11,035 nucleotides of DNA from a bacterium. GTDB lineage: Bacteria; Electryoneota; RPQS01. The stretch lies in the NCBI GenBank assembly GCA_018814465.1, contig JAHIZR010000426.1:1-11035 (forward strand). Reading direction: 5' to 3'. Shown here one piece after another: positions 1-7,053 of this stretch. The notes beneath the pieces are model-generated. The model was not told the DNA's origin, made no database searches, and saw only the letters and a list, made by a program, of their open reading frames with translations. Each line of letters starts with the position of its first letter. Within the stretch, counting starts at the first letter, position 1. The translations under genes and the position numbers were made by a program.

Positions 1-85
1 CATCTATCGATACGAACTCAAGTTCCGTCGCCTTCACAACATCCTGCCGCAGCATACCTACCTCACGTTTGTACCACTTGATTAA
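1..85 (+). CDS. C-terminal end of an upstream gene (partial, unidentified)
   Basis: The frame beginning at base 2 is open from the window edge to a TAA at 83-85 and gives about 27 residues ending YLTFVPLD. The residues look like ordinary folded protein (alternating aromatic, basic and hydrophobic), many codons end in G or C as in the window's real genes, and a strong + strand terminator follows 56 nt after the stop, as expected for a gene ending here. Frame 1 is also open to 81, and frame 3 remains open through the terminator hairpin, so the choice of frame is an inference. Too little is present to name a family. Confidence 0.42.
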   Translation, partial: IYRYELKFRRLHNILPQHTYLTFVPLD

Positions 86-100
86 CGGACTTATCATAAC

Positions 101-124
101 AAAAATCCCCGCTATATGCGAGGA
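101..124 (-). terminator. Possible minus-strand intrinsic terminator
   Basis: Read on the minus strand, a 7-bp stem (bases 118-124 with 106-112, including one G-U wobble) with a 5-nt loop is followed directly by five T residues (101-105 on the complement). On the + strand the same stem has a C-A mismatch and a poorer tail, so the minus orientation fits better. No minus-strand gene was recognised to its right, so the transcript it would end is unknown. Confidence 0.38.
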
Positions 125-140
125 CTTTGTCAGCAATCTG

Positions 141-170
141 AGGTCCGGCATTCGCCGGACCTGTTTATTT
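141..170 (+). terminator. Rho-independent terminator
   Basis: A perfect 9-bp, mostly G+C stem (141-149 with 154-162) with a 4-nt loop (150-153) is followed by the tail GTTTATTT. Read on the minus strand the hairpin lacks a T-run, so it acts on + strand transcription. It most likely ends the transcript of the gene whose tail lies at 2-85. Confidence 0.78.
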
Positions 171-660
171 GTATGAAGGAACTGCAATCCAAATTGGCGA
201 GCAGCAGGGCCAGCGGCAACTTATAGAACGGTTATACAGTCGTAATAAAAACAAATTCGCCGTTTCGAAGTCATATGATGGACGTGCAACTGACAGATGA
301 ATGAAATATACAGTTTAGAATGAGTTCTATTCGCTACTAAATAAGAAGCATGGATTATGGACATGTGTTGAAAAGAACACGCTTTCGCGATAGTGTATCG
401 TACGAATGAATCGTATAGGTCTTGTTATTGAATCGCAAGGTGCGGAAACTCAGGGTATTGCCTGTTGAGCACATTGACTTGCTTGCGGGTCATCTTTGCT
501 AAGTATGTTTGTTTGCGGCATTCTCTGATTATCTAATGCAGATTTCCCCGAACGACCGGATACACCTTTTGGTGGTGCTATTAAACGATCACTTTGTAAA
601 GAGGCAGGTGTTTGCCGAACTGCATGACTTATGTACTTACGCACGGTACATTTTATGGAG
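171..660. other. Long intergenic region, no convincing gene
   Basis: AT-rich stretch with only short open frames. Their translations lack recognisable family features, show no ribosome-binding site, and overlap each other on both strands. A small inverted repeat (401-405 with 411-415) lies next to an 8-bp palindrome (398-405). No tRNA-like T-arm, repeat array or transposase remnant was seen. It may hold a small RNA or decayed sequence, but nothing specific can be supported. Confidence 0.5.
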
Positions 661-666
661 TAGTAA

Positions 667-695
667 TTGCACATATATGCTTAACATTTTATAAT
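667..695 (+). promoter_or_regulatory. Candidate sigma-70-like promoter (distal) of the porin operon
   Basis: A perfect TATAAT at 690-695 lies 17 nt after TTGCAC (667-672), which keeps only the TTG of the -35 consensus. Transcription would start near 702 and give a leader of about 175 nt before the porin ATG. That leader contains a possible hairpin (775-780 with 792-797). A TATAAT in AT-rich DNA can occur by chance, so this is a candidate only. Confidence 0.35.
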
Positions 696-810
696 GGACT
701 ACCTCAGTCTATGTCTTGGTTGAATCATTCCGAAACTCGGGCAATTGAACTTTGCTTACCCACCCTAATGACGGATGACAGAGCCGATTTTTGTCATGTG
801 ATTCTTGCTA

Positions 811-839
811 CAGACAAATTCCTGCATCTTTCCTAATAT
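811..839 (+). promoter_or_regulatory. Candidate proximal promoter overlapped by the Fur-type box
   Basis: CAGACA (811-816, 4 of 6 to the -35 consensus) and TAATAT (834-839, 4 of 6 to the -10) are 17 nt apart. The start point would fall near 846, inside the operator at 839-853. That is the usual arrangement for a promoter blocked by a metal-loaded Fur-family repressor. Neither hexamer is strong; the operator overlap is the main support. Confidence 0.35.
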
Positions 840-853
840 GATAATCAATATCA
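839..853 (+). promoter_or_regulatory. Fur-type operator (7-1-7 inverted repeat)
   Basis: TGATAATCAATATCA matches the 7-1-7 Fur box consensus TGATAATnATTATCA at 13 of 14 defined positions. Against the classic 19-bp Fur box, bases 834-852 match at 15 of 19. It ends 24 nt before the porin start codon, where a repressor would block initiation. Fur-family proteins (Fur, PerR, Zur, Mur) bind related palindromes; this one is closest to Fur and lacks the outer bases of the Zur form. Regulation of all three downstream genes by iron is therefore inferred, not shown. Confidence 0.6.
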
Positions 854-877
854 ACAATAAATGATCCGGAACAATCG

Positions 878-2227
878 ATGAAATCATTTATAATCAGAAG
901 CCAAGCAACTAAGAAGTTGGTTTGGCAAAGCCCGATTTTCGTTATTCTCTGCTTCGCGCTGTTTTCAGCATCTCATGTGCATGCGGGAGGGCTGAACGAA
1001 GTCAAGATTCACGGATTTTTAAGCCAGGGCTATCTGTGGTCGGATTTGAACAACTATCTGGCCGAATCGACTCAAGGCAGCGCGGAATTCAACGAGGTCG
1101 GTCTAACGACGTCGATTTCGCCATGCGATCGACTAAGATTGGGGCTTCAATTACTTTCGCGGGATTTAGGAGATGAAGGCAATAACGTCGCTTTCCTTGA
1201 TTGGGGTTATGCGGATTATCGTTGGCACGATGAACTTGGATTTCGCATCGGGAAAATCAAGAATCCTGTAGGACTGTATAATAAAAGCAGAGATCTTGAT
1301 ATGCTGCGTCAGTCGGTTTTGCTTCCTCAAGGAGTCTATGGCGAAAGCACTCGTCAATTTATATTGGCAATCAATGGGTTGGGATTGTACGGTTATAAGT
1401 CAGTGTCGTTTCTGGGGGATTTTGAATATGAATTTCAGGTCGGATCGAGAAACATCCCTGACATTAACACTGAATTCTGGGATTCACAATATAAAGAAGT
1501 AGGCGTTCGGATTGCCAGTGAAATTGAACAAACGATGACACAGACTCCGCTTTATCCGCCGGGAAGCATCAACGTTGCTTACAGCGAGACCAGCGACCGT
1601 GTTGTGTATGCCAGCAACACGGTTCTTGGAAGTCTGATTTGGGCGCCGCCCGTGAAGGGAGTCAGAGTAGCGGGTGTCTACCTGCTGACATCCGATATAA
1701 ACGCTTCGGGGAAGAACGAGGTACTGCTCTCGATCGCATCCAGCACGCCCGGATTTCCATCACCTGCATCGACGCTTGTCATACCGATGCAGTCATTTGT
1801 CAACGTTCATGCTTATACAGCCTCAGCGGAATATTCCAATGGCGGGCTTCTGCTTGCAGCCGAGTATCTTCGAAACAATTGGGACATTGAAGTGCGGACG
1901 GTATCGACGGATAAGACGAGCCATTCATCAGAAGGGTATTATGGATCGGCTTCGTTTCAGGTGAGTCCTTGGCTCGCATTCGGAGGATACTATTCCGAGT
2001 TTTACCCTGACAGGACGGATCGTGAAGGAAAGAAACAAGTCCATGCGGCTGCGGGGTGGCAGAAAGATATCGCGGTCAATACTCGTTTTGATATCACACC
2101 TTACTGGATCAGCAAACTTGAATTCCACATTTATGATGGATTCGCCTTGGTGGCTGAGCCGGAAGGTGAGGATACTCGGGCAAGAAACTGGGTTTTGCTG
2201 GCATTAAAGAACACCTTTCACTTTTAG
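878..2227 (+). CDS. Outer-membrane β-barrel porin-like protein
   Basis: 449 residues. A Sec signal peptide has a basic n-region (KK at 12-13), a hydrophobic core at about 19-31 and a likely cut after VHA36. The mature part is rich in alternating polar/hydrophobic strands with aromatic ends (for example LRLGLQLLSRDLG, LGFRIGKIKNPVGLYN), typical of porins, and the chain ends NTFHF with a terminal Phe, the usual signal for barrel insertion by BAM. No TonB box or plug domain is visible, so it is more likely a passive channel than a TonB-dependent receptor. The ATG is preceded by GGA at 868-870. It is first gene of a tight operon with a small binding protein and a sensor kinase, and a Fur-type operator sits just upstream. 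The closest class I recognise is the porins found beside small PstS-like proteins; substrate unknown. Confidence 0.8.
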   Translation: MKSFIIRSQATKKLVWQSPIFVILCFALFSASHVHAGGLNEVKIHGFLSQGYLWSDLNNYLAESTQGSAEFNEVGLTTSISPCDRLRLGLQLLSRDLGDEGNNVAFLDWGYADYRWHDELGFRIGKIKNPVGLYNKSRDLDMLRQSVLLPQGVYGESTRQFILAINGLGLYGYKSVSFLGDFEYEFQVGSRNIPDINTEFWDSQYKEVGVRIASEIEQTMTQTPLYPPGSINVAYSETSDRVVYASNTVLGSLIWAPPVKGVRVAGVYLLTSDINASGKNEVLLSIASSTPGFPSPASTLVIPMQSFVNVHAYTASAEYSNGGLLLAAEYLRNNWDIEVRTVSTDKTSHSSEGYYGSASFQVSPWLAFGGYYSEFYPDRTDREGKKQVHAAAGWQKDIAVNTRFDITPYWISKLEFHIYDGFALVAEPEGEDTRARNWVLLALKNTFHF

Positions 2228-2232
2228 GGGGC

Positions 2233-2238
2233 AGGGAA
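2233..2238 (+). promoter_or_regulatory. Ribosome-binding site deciding the start of the small binding protein
   Basis: AGGGAA lies between the porin stop (2225-2227) and adjacent GTG (2239) and ATG (2242) codons in the same frame. Spacing of the AGGG core to the ATG is 5 nt but only 2 nt to the GTG, so the ATG at 2242 is preferred. Confidence 0.55.
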
Positions 2239-2241
2239 GTG

Positions 2242-2670
2242 ATGAAGTCAATTATCAAAAGATTGATGACCTTCGCGCTGCTGGCATGGATAGTACAAGC
2301 CGCGGTTGCCGGTGATCTAATAATTATCGCAAATCAGAGTGTTCCGGACGATACTTTGAGATCGAAAGAAGTCAGGAATATCTATTACGGAAAGCGTACT
2401 CGTTGGTCGGACGGCTCTCCTTTGATTCCGGTTGCCAGGAAGTCCAGTTCGGTTCAGAGTCAGTTTGTCACTGATGTATTAAAGAAATCGGTGGGACAAT
2501 ATGAGTCGTTCTGGAGGCAAGCATTGTTCACAGGAGAAGGCATTCCACCGCGAGCCTTCGAGACAGAAGAAGAGTTGCGGAGATTCGTTGCGGAAACGCC
2601 GGGCGCACTTGGATTTGTAGAGCGAGTTCCGGATGAAATCGAAGTGAAGAAACTCGTGATCATTGAGTAG
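2242..2670 (+). CDS. Small periplasmic PstS-like (half-length) substrate-binding protein
   Basis: 142 residues from the ATG. The signal peptide spans about residues 1-23 with a likely cut after AVA. The mature protein carries the pattern I-Y-x-G-K...W-x-D-G...I-P-V-x-R (about residues 47-66), then QYESFW, FTGEG and PGALGFVE, typical of the short PstS-like binding proteins (PBP-like domain, COG0226 type). Full phosphate-binding PstS proteins are about 320 residues, so this corresponds to roughly one lobe. The PstS anion loop (RADGSGT in E. coli, from memory) is replaced by RKSSSVQ, so phosphate may not be the ligand. It lies 14 nt after the porin and 7 nt before the kinase, with no ABC permease or ATPase nearby, which favours sensing over import. 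Partner and ligand are inferred. Confidence 0.8.
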   Translation: MKSIIKRLMTFALLAWIVQAAVAGDLIIIANQSVPDDTLRSKEVRNIYYGKRTRWSDGSPLIPVARKSSSVQSQFVTDVLKKSVGQYESFWRQALFTGEGIPPRAFETEEELRRFVAETPGALGFVERVPDEIEVKKLVIIE

Positions 2671-2677
2671 CATTCGG

Positions 2678-5600
2678 ATGAGATTTATACATAAAATATG
2701 GCTGATGCCCGCGTTAGCAATCCTCCTTGGAGTTGTGGTGATGTACGTATCGTGGTACGGCAGCCGAGAGAATACATCGCTACTTAATCAGATACAGACG
2801 GATTATTTTCAAGGGATTGACTACATAAACAAGCTTCAGGATATCCTTTCCGGAGTTCATGGGAATTTGCGGGATGCGGTAACGACGGGCGATGAAGATC
2901 GCATCGCAGCGGCTTACGATCAGGCTGACAAGTTTCTTTCATTGTTGGAACAGTGTACAAGTGTGCCGGGGGTCGAAAACAGCGGACTGCAAAGCCTACG
3001 CGAGCCGTTTGAACTATATGAATCGCACGCGATCGGACTTACTGAGAGCATCATAGCAGGCGTGCCGCCGGATGCCGTTATTGGTCAAGCTCAAGAAATG
3101 CGGCAGCGATATGAGAGTCTGCGATCTTCATTGGACATCGCGCTGAACAAGCAGGTTTCGTCAATGGATGAGGCTCTTAGCCGTGCGATGTCCGCTCAGG
3201 AAAGTTTACAGACAGGTATTGTTGCCGCAACAATGGTCGCACTGGGGATGTTGCTGCTCTTTGCCTCCATTACTGTTCGCTCGATCATCGAGCCTGTACG
3301 GAAGATCACGTTGGCAACGGAAGCGCTCGCAAGGGGAGAAATCGAACAAACATTGGAGTTTCGATCTAAAGATGAGATGGGCCGGCTGGCGAATGCATAC
3401 CGGGCGATGATTGCCGCGATCCGCGACCGCGCGGAGGCGGCGCGGAAGATTGCGGCGGGGGATATGGAAGTGAACCTCGCGGTTGCATCAGAAGCAGATG
3501 TGCTTGGCCGAGCGATGTCCGCGATGGTTGAGCGGATTACGGAAAAGGCAAAATCCGCTGACAAGATTTCTCGTGGTGATTTAGACGCAGACGTGCCGGT
3601 TGCTTCAGAAGCGGACATTCTTGGGCAGGCGATGCGATTGATGGTCGCGAGTTTGCGTCGGGACCGCGAGCAGCGGGAAGAAGCCGCGGAGACGCTGCGG
3701 CAGTCCGCCGAACGCTTGCAGTTGGCGACTCGTACGGGGCGTGTCGGGATTTGGGATCTGGATGTGCAGAGCGGTGAACTGATCTGGGATGACTTAATGT
3801 ACGAGATCTACGGACTCGATCCAGAATCGGCAGAGAAAGGCTATGCGCGCTGGCGCAATCATATTTACCCCGATGACGTTGAGGCGGCTGAAGAATCACT
3901 GGAGGCGGCGCTGGAAGACGGGATTCCATTCGATATGGAGTTCCGCATTGTTCGGCAGCAGGACCAATCGATAAGACACATTCGAGCGATTGCCTCAGTC
4001 ATTCGAGACAACAACGGCAAGGCTGAACGGGTTCTCGGGACTCATTGGGATATTACCGACAGTAAGCAGGCAGAGGCAGAGCGGCGCGAAAGCGAGGAAC
4101 GGTTGAGCAGTCTTGTCCGCGTTGCGCCTGTGGGAATATGCATGATCAAAGACCGCATATTTCTTGTAGTGAATGACCGCCTCTGCGAGATGCTCGGGCG
4201 GAGGCGTGAAGAATTAATAGGTGCAAGCACTCGGATTGCATATTTCACTGAGGAGGCATTCACGCAAGCCGGGCGGGATATCTATCATCAAATAGAAGAG
4301 AGCGGCACGGGATCCGTTGAAACCAAGTTCTTGACCAATGATGGCGGCATATTGGATGTCATTGAGTCGGGCACGCCAATCGATGCAAAAGACTCGTCAA
4401 AGGGAGTTACCGTTACTGTACTCGATATCACTGAACGCAAAAAGGCAGAAAAGGCCCTGCGCGAAAGTGAAGAGCATTATCGGAATTTCTTCGAGAACTC
4501 GCTTGTGGGTCTTTTCCGTACGAGGATGTCCGATGGAGTTTTTCTGGAAGTTAATTCAATAACTCTACGATATCTGGAAGTTTCTAAGGAAGATCTGATC
4601 GGGAAAAGAAGCGCTGCCGATCTATACAAAGACGCGGCTCAACGTGCAGAGCTTATGTCTAAGCTGAAAGAGGAAGGAGAAGTCGAAGGATTCGAAGTAG
4701 ATTTTATATTGTATAATGGTCGATCAATCACATTTTCCCTGACCGCAAGGGCCTATCCCGAGGAAGACTATTTGGAAGGCGTAATCATTGATATTACGGA
4801 TCGTAAGCAAGCGCAAGAAGCACTCAGTGAGAGCGAGGAAAAATACAGAAGGCTGGTATCACAGATTGGCGATGGAGTCAGCATCGTTGATGAGGAAGAG
4901 CGCTTTGTATTCGCTAATGCAGCCGCTGAGAAGGTATTTGGTGTTAAGCAGGGCGGATTAGTAGGCAGGAATCTCAGCGAATTCACGAGTGTCAAGGATT
5001 ATACCAAGCTGATGCAAAAGACTCAGGAACGCAAAGCCGGGAAAGCCGATCATTACGAACTTGAGATTTTGTCGGATACAGGAATGACTCGGCAAATAAT
5101 CGTAACCGCCAGTCCTCTGCTCAACCGTAATGGCGAATTTGAGGGAGTCCTTGGGATTACTCATGATATCACCGAGACGCGCGAATTGGAAGCTCAGTTG
5201 AGGCAAGCGCAGAAGATGGAAGCAATCGGCACTCTCGCGGGAGGCATTGCTCACGATTTCAACAATATCCTCATGGCAATGATCGGCTATGCGGATATGG
5301 TGAGATTGAATGCTTCTGAAGACAGTCAGATAAGTTCTGATATCGAAGCTGTGCTCAAGGCCGGCATGCGAGCGAAGGAACTCGTGAAGCAGATTTTGGT
5401 CTTCAGCAGACAAATGGATCATGAGCTTAAGCCTGTCATGCCGCATCTGGTCTTTAAGGAGGCACTTAAGCTGCTGCGAGCTTCACTGCCGTCAACGATT
5501 GATATCGTACAGGAAATCCATGCGGACTGCGGAGCGGTGCTTGCCGATCCGACGCAACTGCATCAGGTGCTAATGAATCTTTGCACGAACGCACATTACG

Positions 5601-6358
5601 CGATGCGCAACAGCGGCGGAACGTTGACAGTCGCTTTGCAGAGAGTGGATTTCGATGCATCAGTAAAGGAAAGCCATTTGCAATTAGCCGAGGGATCGTA
5701 TATCAAGCTGACCGTCAGTGACACCGGACATGGGATGGACAAAAAGACTCAGGAGCGCATGTTCGATCCGTTTTTCACGACGAAGCCGGTTGGAGAAGGG
5801 ACCGGCATGGGTATGGCGACAACTCATGGGATCATTTCTTCTCTCGGGGGAACAATCAATGTAATCAGTGAGGAAAATATCGGGACGACATTCGAAATCT
5901 ATTTGCCTCGAATCGAACCGCAAGCGTTTTGGGGAGATGATGGGGCAGGTCAGAGCATCGAGAAACGAGGAAAGGGCAAAGCGCTTTACGTGGACGATGA
6001 AGAGCAGATTGCATTACTGGGGCAGAGAATGCTTGAACATCTTGGATACAGTATTATCAGTTTCACAAAAAGCACTGAAGCATTCAGGCACTTTCAAGCC
6101 AATCCGATGGATTTCGACTTTGTTATTACCGATCAAACAATGCCGGATATGACCGGCACGGAGCTTTCCCAGCGAATTCTGCAGCTTCGTCCTGACATCC
6201 CCATTATTCTCGTGACAGGATATAGTGAACAGGTTACTCCCGAAAAAGCGAAGAGCATCGGCATCAAAGAGTACATCATGAAGCCATTGGTGCTGTCAGA
6301 ACTCGGAGAAGCAATCAGCCGTGTTCTCGAGCGAGAGCAAAAGCCGGAGTCGATCTGA
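2678..6358 (+). CDS. Hybrid sensor histidine kinase with tandem HAMP and four PAS domains
   Basis: 1226 residues from the ATG at 2678. An in-frame TTG at 2663 overlapping the previous gene would add five. Order: TM1 (8-27), periplasmic helical domain of about 150 residues, TM2 (180-201), HAMP (201-250) plus two more HAMP-like units (251-329), PAS domains at about 345-463, 473-590, 598-710 and 718-833, HisKA, HATPase and receiver. The H-box GGIAHDFNNIL has phospho-acceptor His859. The ATPase shows the N-box (Asn967, Asn971), DTGHG from Asp1015, DPFF from Asp1030 and GEGTGMG. The receiver (1102-1220) keeps the acidic pair Asp1106/Asp1107, acceptor Asp1152, Thr1180 and Lys1202. All catalytic residues are therefore present. 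It should autophosphorylate at the membrane and pass phosphate to its own receiver, then perhaps to an unseen HPt protein or regulator. Its operon partners suggest it senses an envelope ligand via the small binding protein. No output domain is attached. Confidence 0.95.
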   Translation: MRFIHKIWLMPALAILLGVVVMYVSWYGSRENTSLLNQIQTDYFQGIDYINKLQDILSGVHGNLRDAVTTGDEDRIAAAYDQADKFLSLLEQCTSVPGVENSGLQSLREPFELYESHAIGLTESIIAGVPPDAVIGQAQEMRQRYESLRSSLDIALNKQVSSMDEALSRAMSAQESLQTGIVAATMVALGMLLLFASITVRSIIEPVRKITLATEALARGEIEQTLEFRSKDEMGRLANAYRAMIAAIRDRAEAARKIAAGDMEVNLAVASEADVLGRAMSAMVERITEKAKSADKISRGDLDADVPVASEADILGQAMRLMVASLRRDREQREEAAETLRQSAERLQLATRTGRVGIWDLDVQSGELIWDDLMYEIYGLDPESAEKGYARWRNHIYPDDVEAAEESLEAALEDGIPFDMEFRIVRQQDQSIRHIRAIASVIRDNNGKAERVLGTHWDITDSKQAEAERRESEERLSSLVRVAPVGICMIKDRIFLVVNDRLCEMLGRRREELIGASTRIAYFTEEAFTQAGRDIYHQIEESGTGSVETKFLTNDGGILDVIESGTPIDAKDSSKGVTVTVLDITERKKAEKALRESEEHYRNFFENSLVGLFRTRMSDGVFLEVNSITLRYLEVSKEDLIGKRSAADLYKDAAQRAELMSKLKEEGEVEGFEVDFILYNGRSITFSLTARAYPEEDYLEGVIIDITDRKQAQEALSESEEKYRRLVSQIGDGVSIVDEEERFVFANAAAEKVFGVKQGGLVGRNLSEFTSVKDYTKLMQKTQERKAGKADHYELEILSDTGMTRQIIVTASPLLNRNGEFEGVLGITHDITETRELEAQLRQAQKMEAIGTLAGGIAHDFNNILMAMIGYADMVRLNASEDSQISSDIEAVLKAGMRAKELVKQILVFSRQMDHELKPVMPHLVFKEALKLLRASLPSTIDIVQEIHADCGAVLADPTQLHQVLMNLCTNAHYAMRNSGGTLTVALQRVDFDASVKESHLQLAEGSYIKLTVSDTGHGMDKKTQERMFDPFFTTKPVGEGTGMGMATTHGIISSLGGTINVISEENIGTTFEIYLPRIEPQAFWGDDGAGQSIEKRGKGKALYVDDEEQIALLGQRMLEHLGYSIISFTKSTEAFRHFQANPMDFDFVITDQTMPDMTGTELSQRILQLRPDIPIILVTGYSEQVTPEKAKSIGIKEYIMKPLVLSELGEAISRVLEREQKPESI
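3428..3664 (+). repeat. Tandem HAMP-like repeat inside the kinase
   Basis: Two adjacent units of about 39 codons follow the canonical HAMP. Both contain G-D-[ML]-[ED] near the start and VASEADxLGxAM near the end. I count 18 identical residues of 36 aligned, and the DNA of the matching segment is also clearly similar, so a duplication is likely. Such poly-HAMP stacks relay helix motion between membrane and cytoplasmic domains in some kinases and chemoreceptors. Confidence 0.7.
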
Positions 6359-6842
6359 TTCCCGGTCATCATAGAGTACTTCCGGTTATTCGAGCGGCGG
6401 ATGCTGTATTGCATTTGTATCGATCTGTGCAGAAACAGAGATCTGGTTGGAAGCGATCGCTGAGAAACTATGCAGATAAGCGAATCTGGATGAGCCACTG
6501 ATTCTTATCCTCTTCGAGAATGGATATCAGGACCTTCAGACATGAGAGCCGACCAAGATCATCAAGTTAGAATAAAATCAATGGTTTAGTCAGTGTATAG
6601 CGAAGTGAGCTGAACCAGATGTTTTGATAGAGTTTCTTGTTTGACTAACAATAACAGAAGCTTAAACCTCATAATCCTTTCCCAGATCCGATGTCTCTTC
6701 CCTAATCAAAGACGGTCAAATCTCTTCTGTATAGCTTTAGTAGTCGCCACAAACGAATAGTGCTACGTTTCTTTAGAAGATTCAACCTAATCCAATTCTT
6801 AACGGAATCCCCATCGAAACGCTCCGTTTAGTTGGGTGTCTG
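6359..6842. other. Long intergenic region, no convincing gene
   Basis: No frame has both a plausible start with a ribosome-binding site and protein-like content. One frame stays open from the kinase end to 6500, but it has no start signal and no recognisable family. A bulged hairpin (6422-6428 with 6436-6444) lacks a T-run, so no clear terminator for the kinase operon was found. Another inverted repeat (6801-6806 with 6823-6828) competes with a smaller one (6817-6821 with 6825-6829). Nothing else stands out. Confidence 0.5.
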
Positions 6843-6871
6843 TTGATTTCTCGATGCTTTTGACTTATATT
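6843..6871 (+). promoter_or_regulatory. Candidate sigma-70-like promoter of the efflux operon
   Basis: TTGATT (6843-6848, 4 of 6) and TATATT (6866-6871, 5 of 6) are separated by 17 nt, the optimal spacing. Transcription would begin near 6878, giving a leader of about 176 nt to the adaptor ATG. A TTGACT at 6860-6865 lacks a matching -10 at proper distance. Confidence 0.5.
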
Positions 6872-6876
6872 AGTTT

Positions 6877-6981
6877 AAGGCAAAAAGCCTTGCCCTGAAA
6901 TAGCCGACGTATCAGGCAACTTAAGAGAAGCTGAACCGTTGAACAATCAACATGAATTTAGTCTAATCCTTCGGTTCTTCT
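6877..6981 (+). other. Possibly structured leader RNA of the efflux operon
   Basis: Three helices can be drawn: 6877-6881 with 6887-6891 (loop of five A), 6938-6942 with 6947-6951, and an enclosing bulged helix 6926-6930/6934-6938 with 6972-6981, which shares base 6938 with the inner one. This could be a cis-regulatory leader, but each helix is short and no known riboswitch was recognised. No Shine-Dalgarno sequence is evident before the adaptor ATG. Confidence 0.2.
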
Positions 6982-7053
6982 AAGCGGTTATCCTCCTGCC
7001 TTCATTCATGCCTGGCAAGTTCATGCATCTTTCTTTATTATCCAGTTCATACA

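Noticed and set aside
450..674. Minus-strand frame of 74 codons.
   Set aside because: Low-complexity Ser/Gln-rich translation, no start signal, no family resemblance.
509..836. Two overlapping short + strand frames (509-694 and 612-836) before the porin.
   Set aside because: No ribosome-binding site, no recognisable motif, mutually overlapping, in AT-rich DNA; the second runs up to the operator. Likely chance.
861..881. Six-codon frame ending in an ATGA overlap with the porin start, resembling a coupled leader peptide.
   Set aside because: It lacks a ribosome-binding site, and such short overlaps arise easily by chance.
6452..6461. AGCGATCGCT palindrome containing the HIP1 octamer common in cyanobacteria.
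   Set aside because: Only one copy was noticed, and the genes give no cyanobacterial sign.
6877..6891. Small AAGGC/GCCTT hairpin considered as a terminator for the kinase operon.
   Set aside because: Only 5 bp, no T-run on either side, 520 nt past the kinase stop and at the predicted start of the next transcript.
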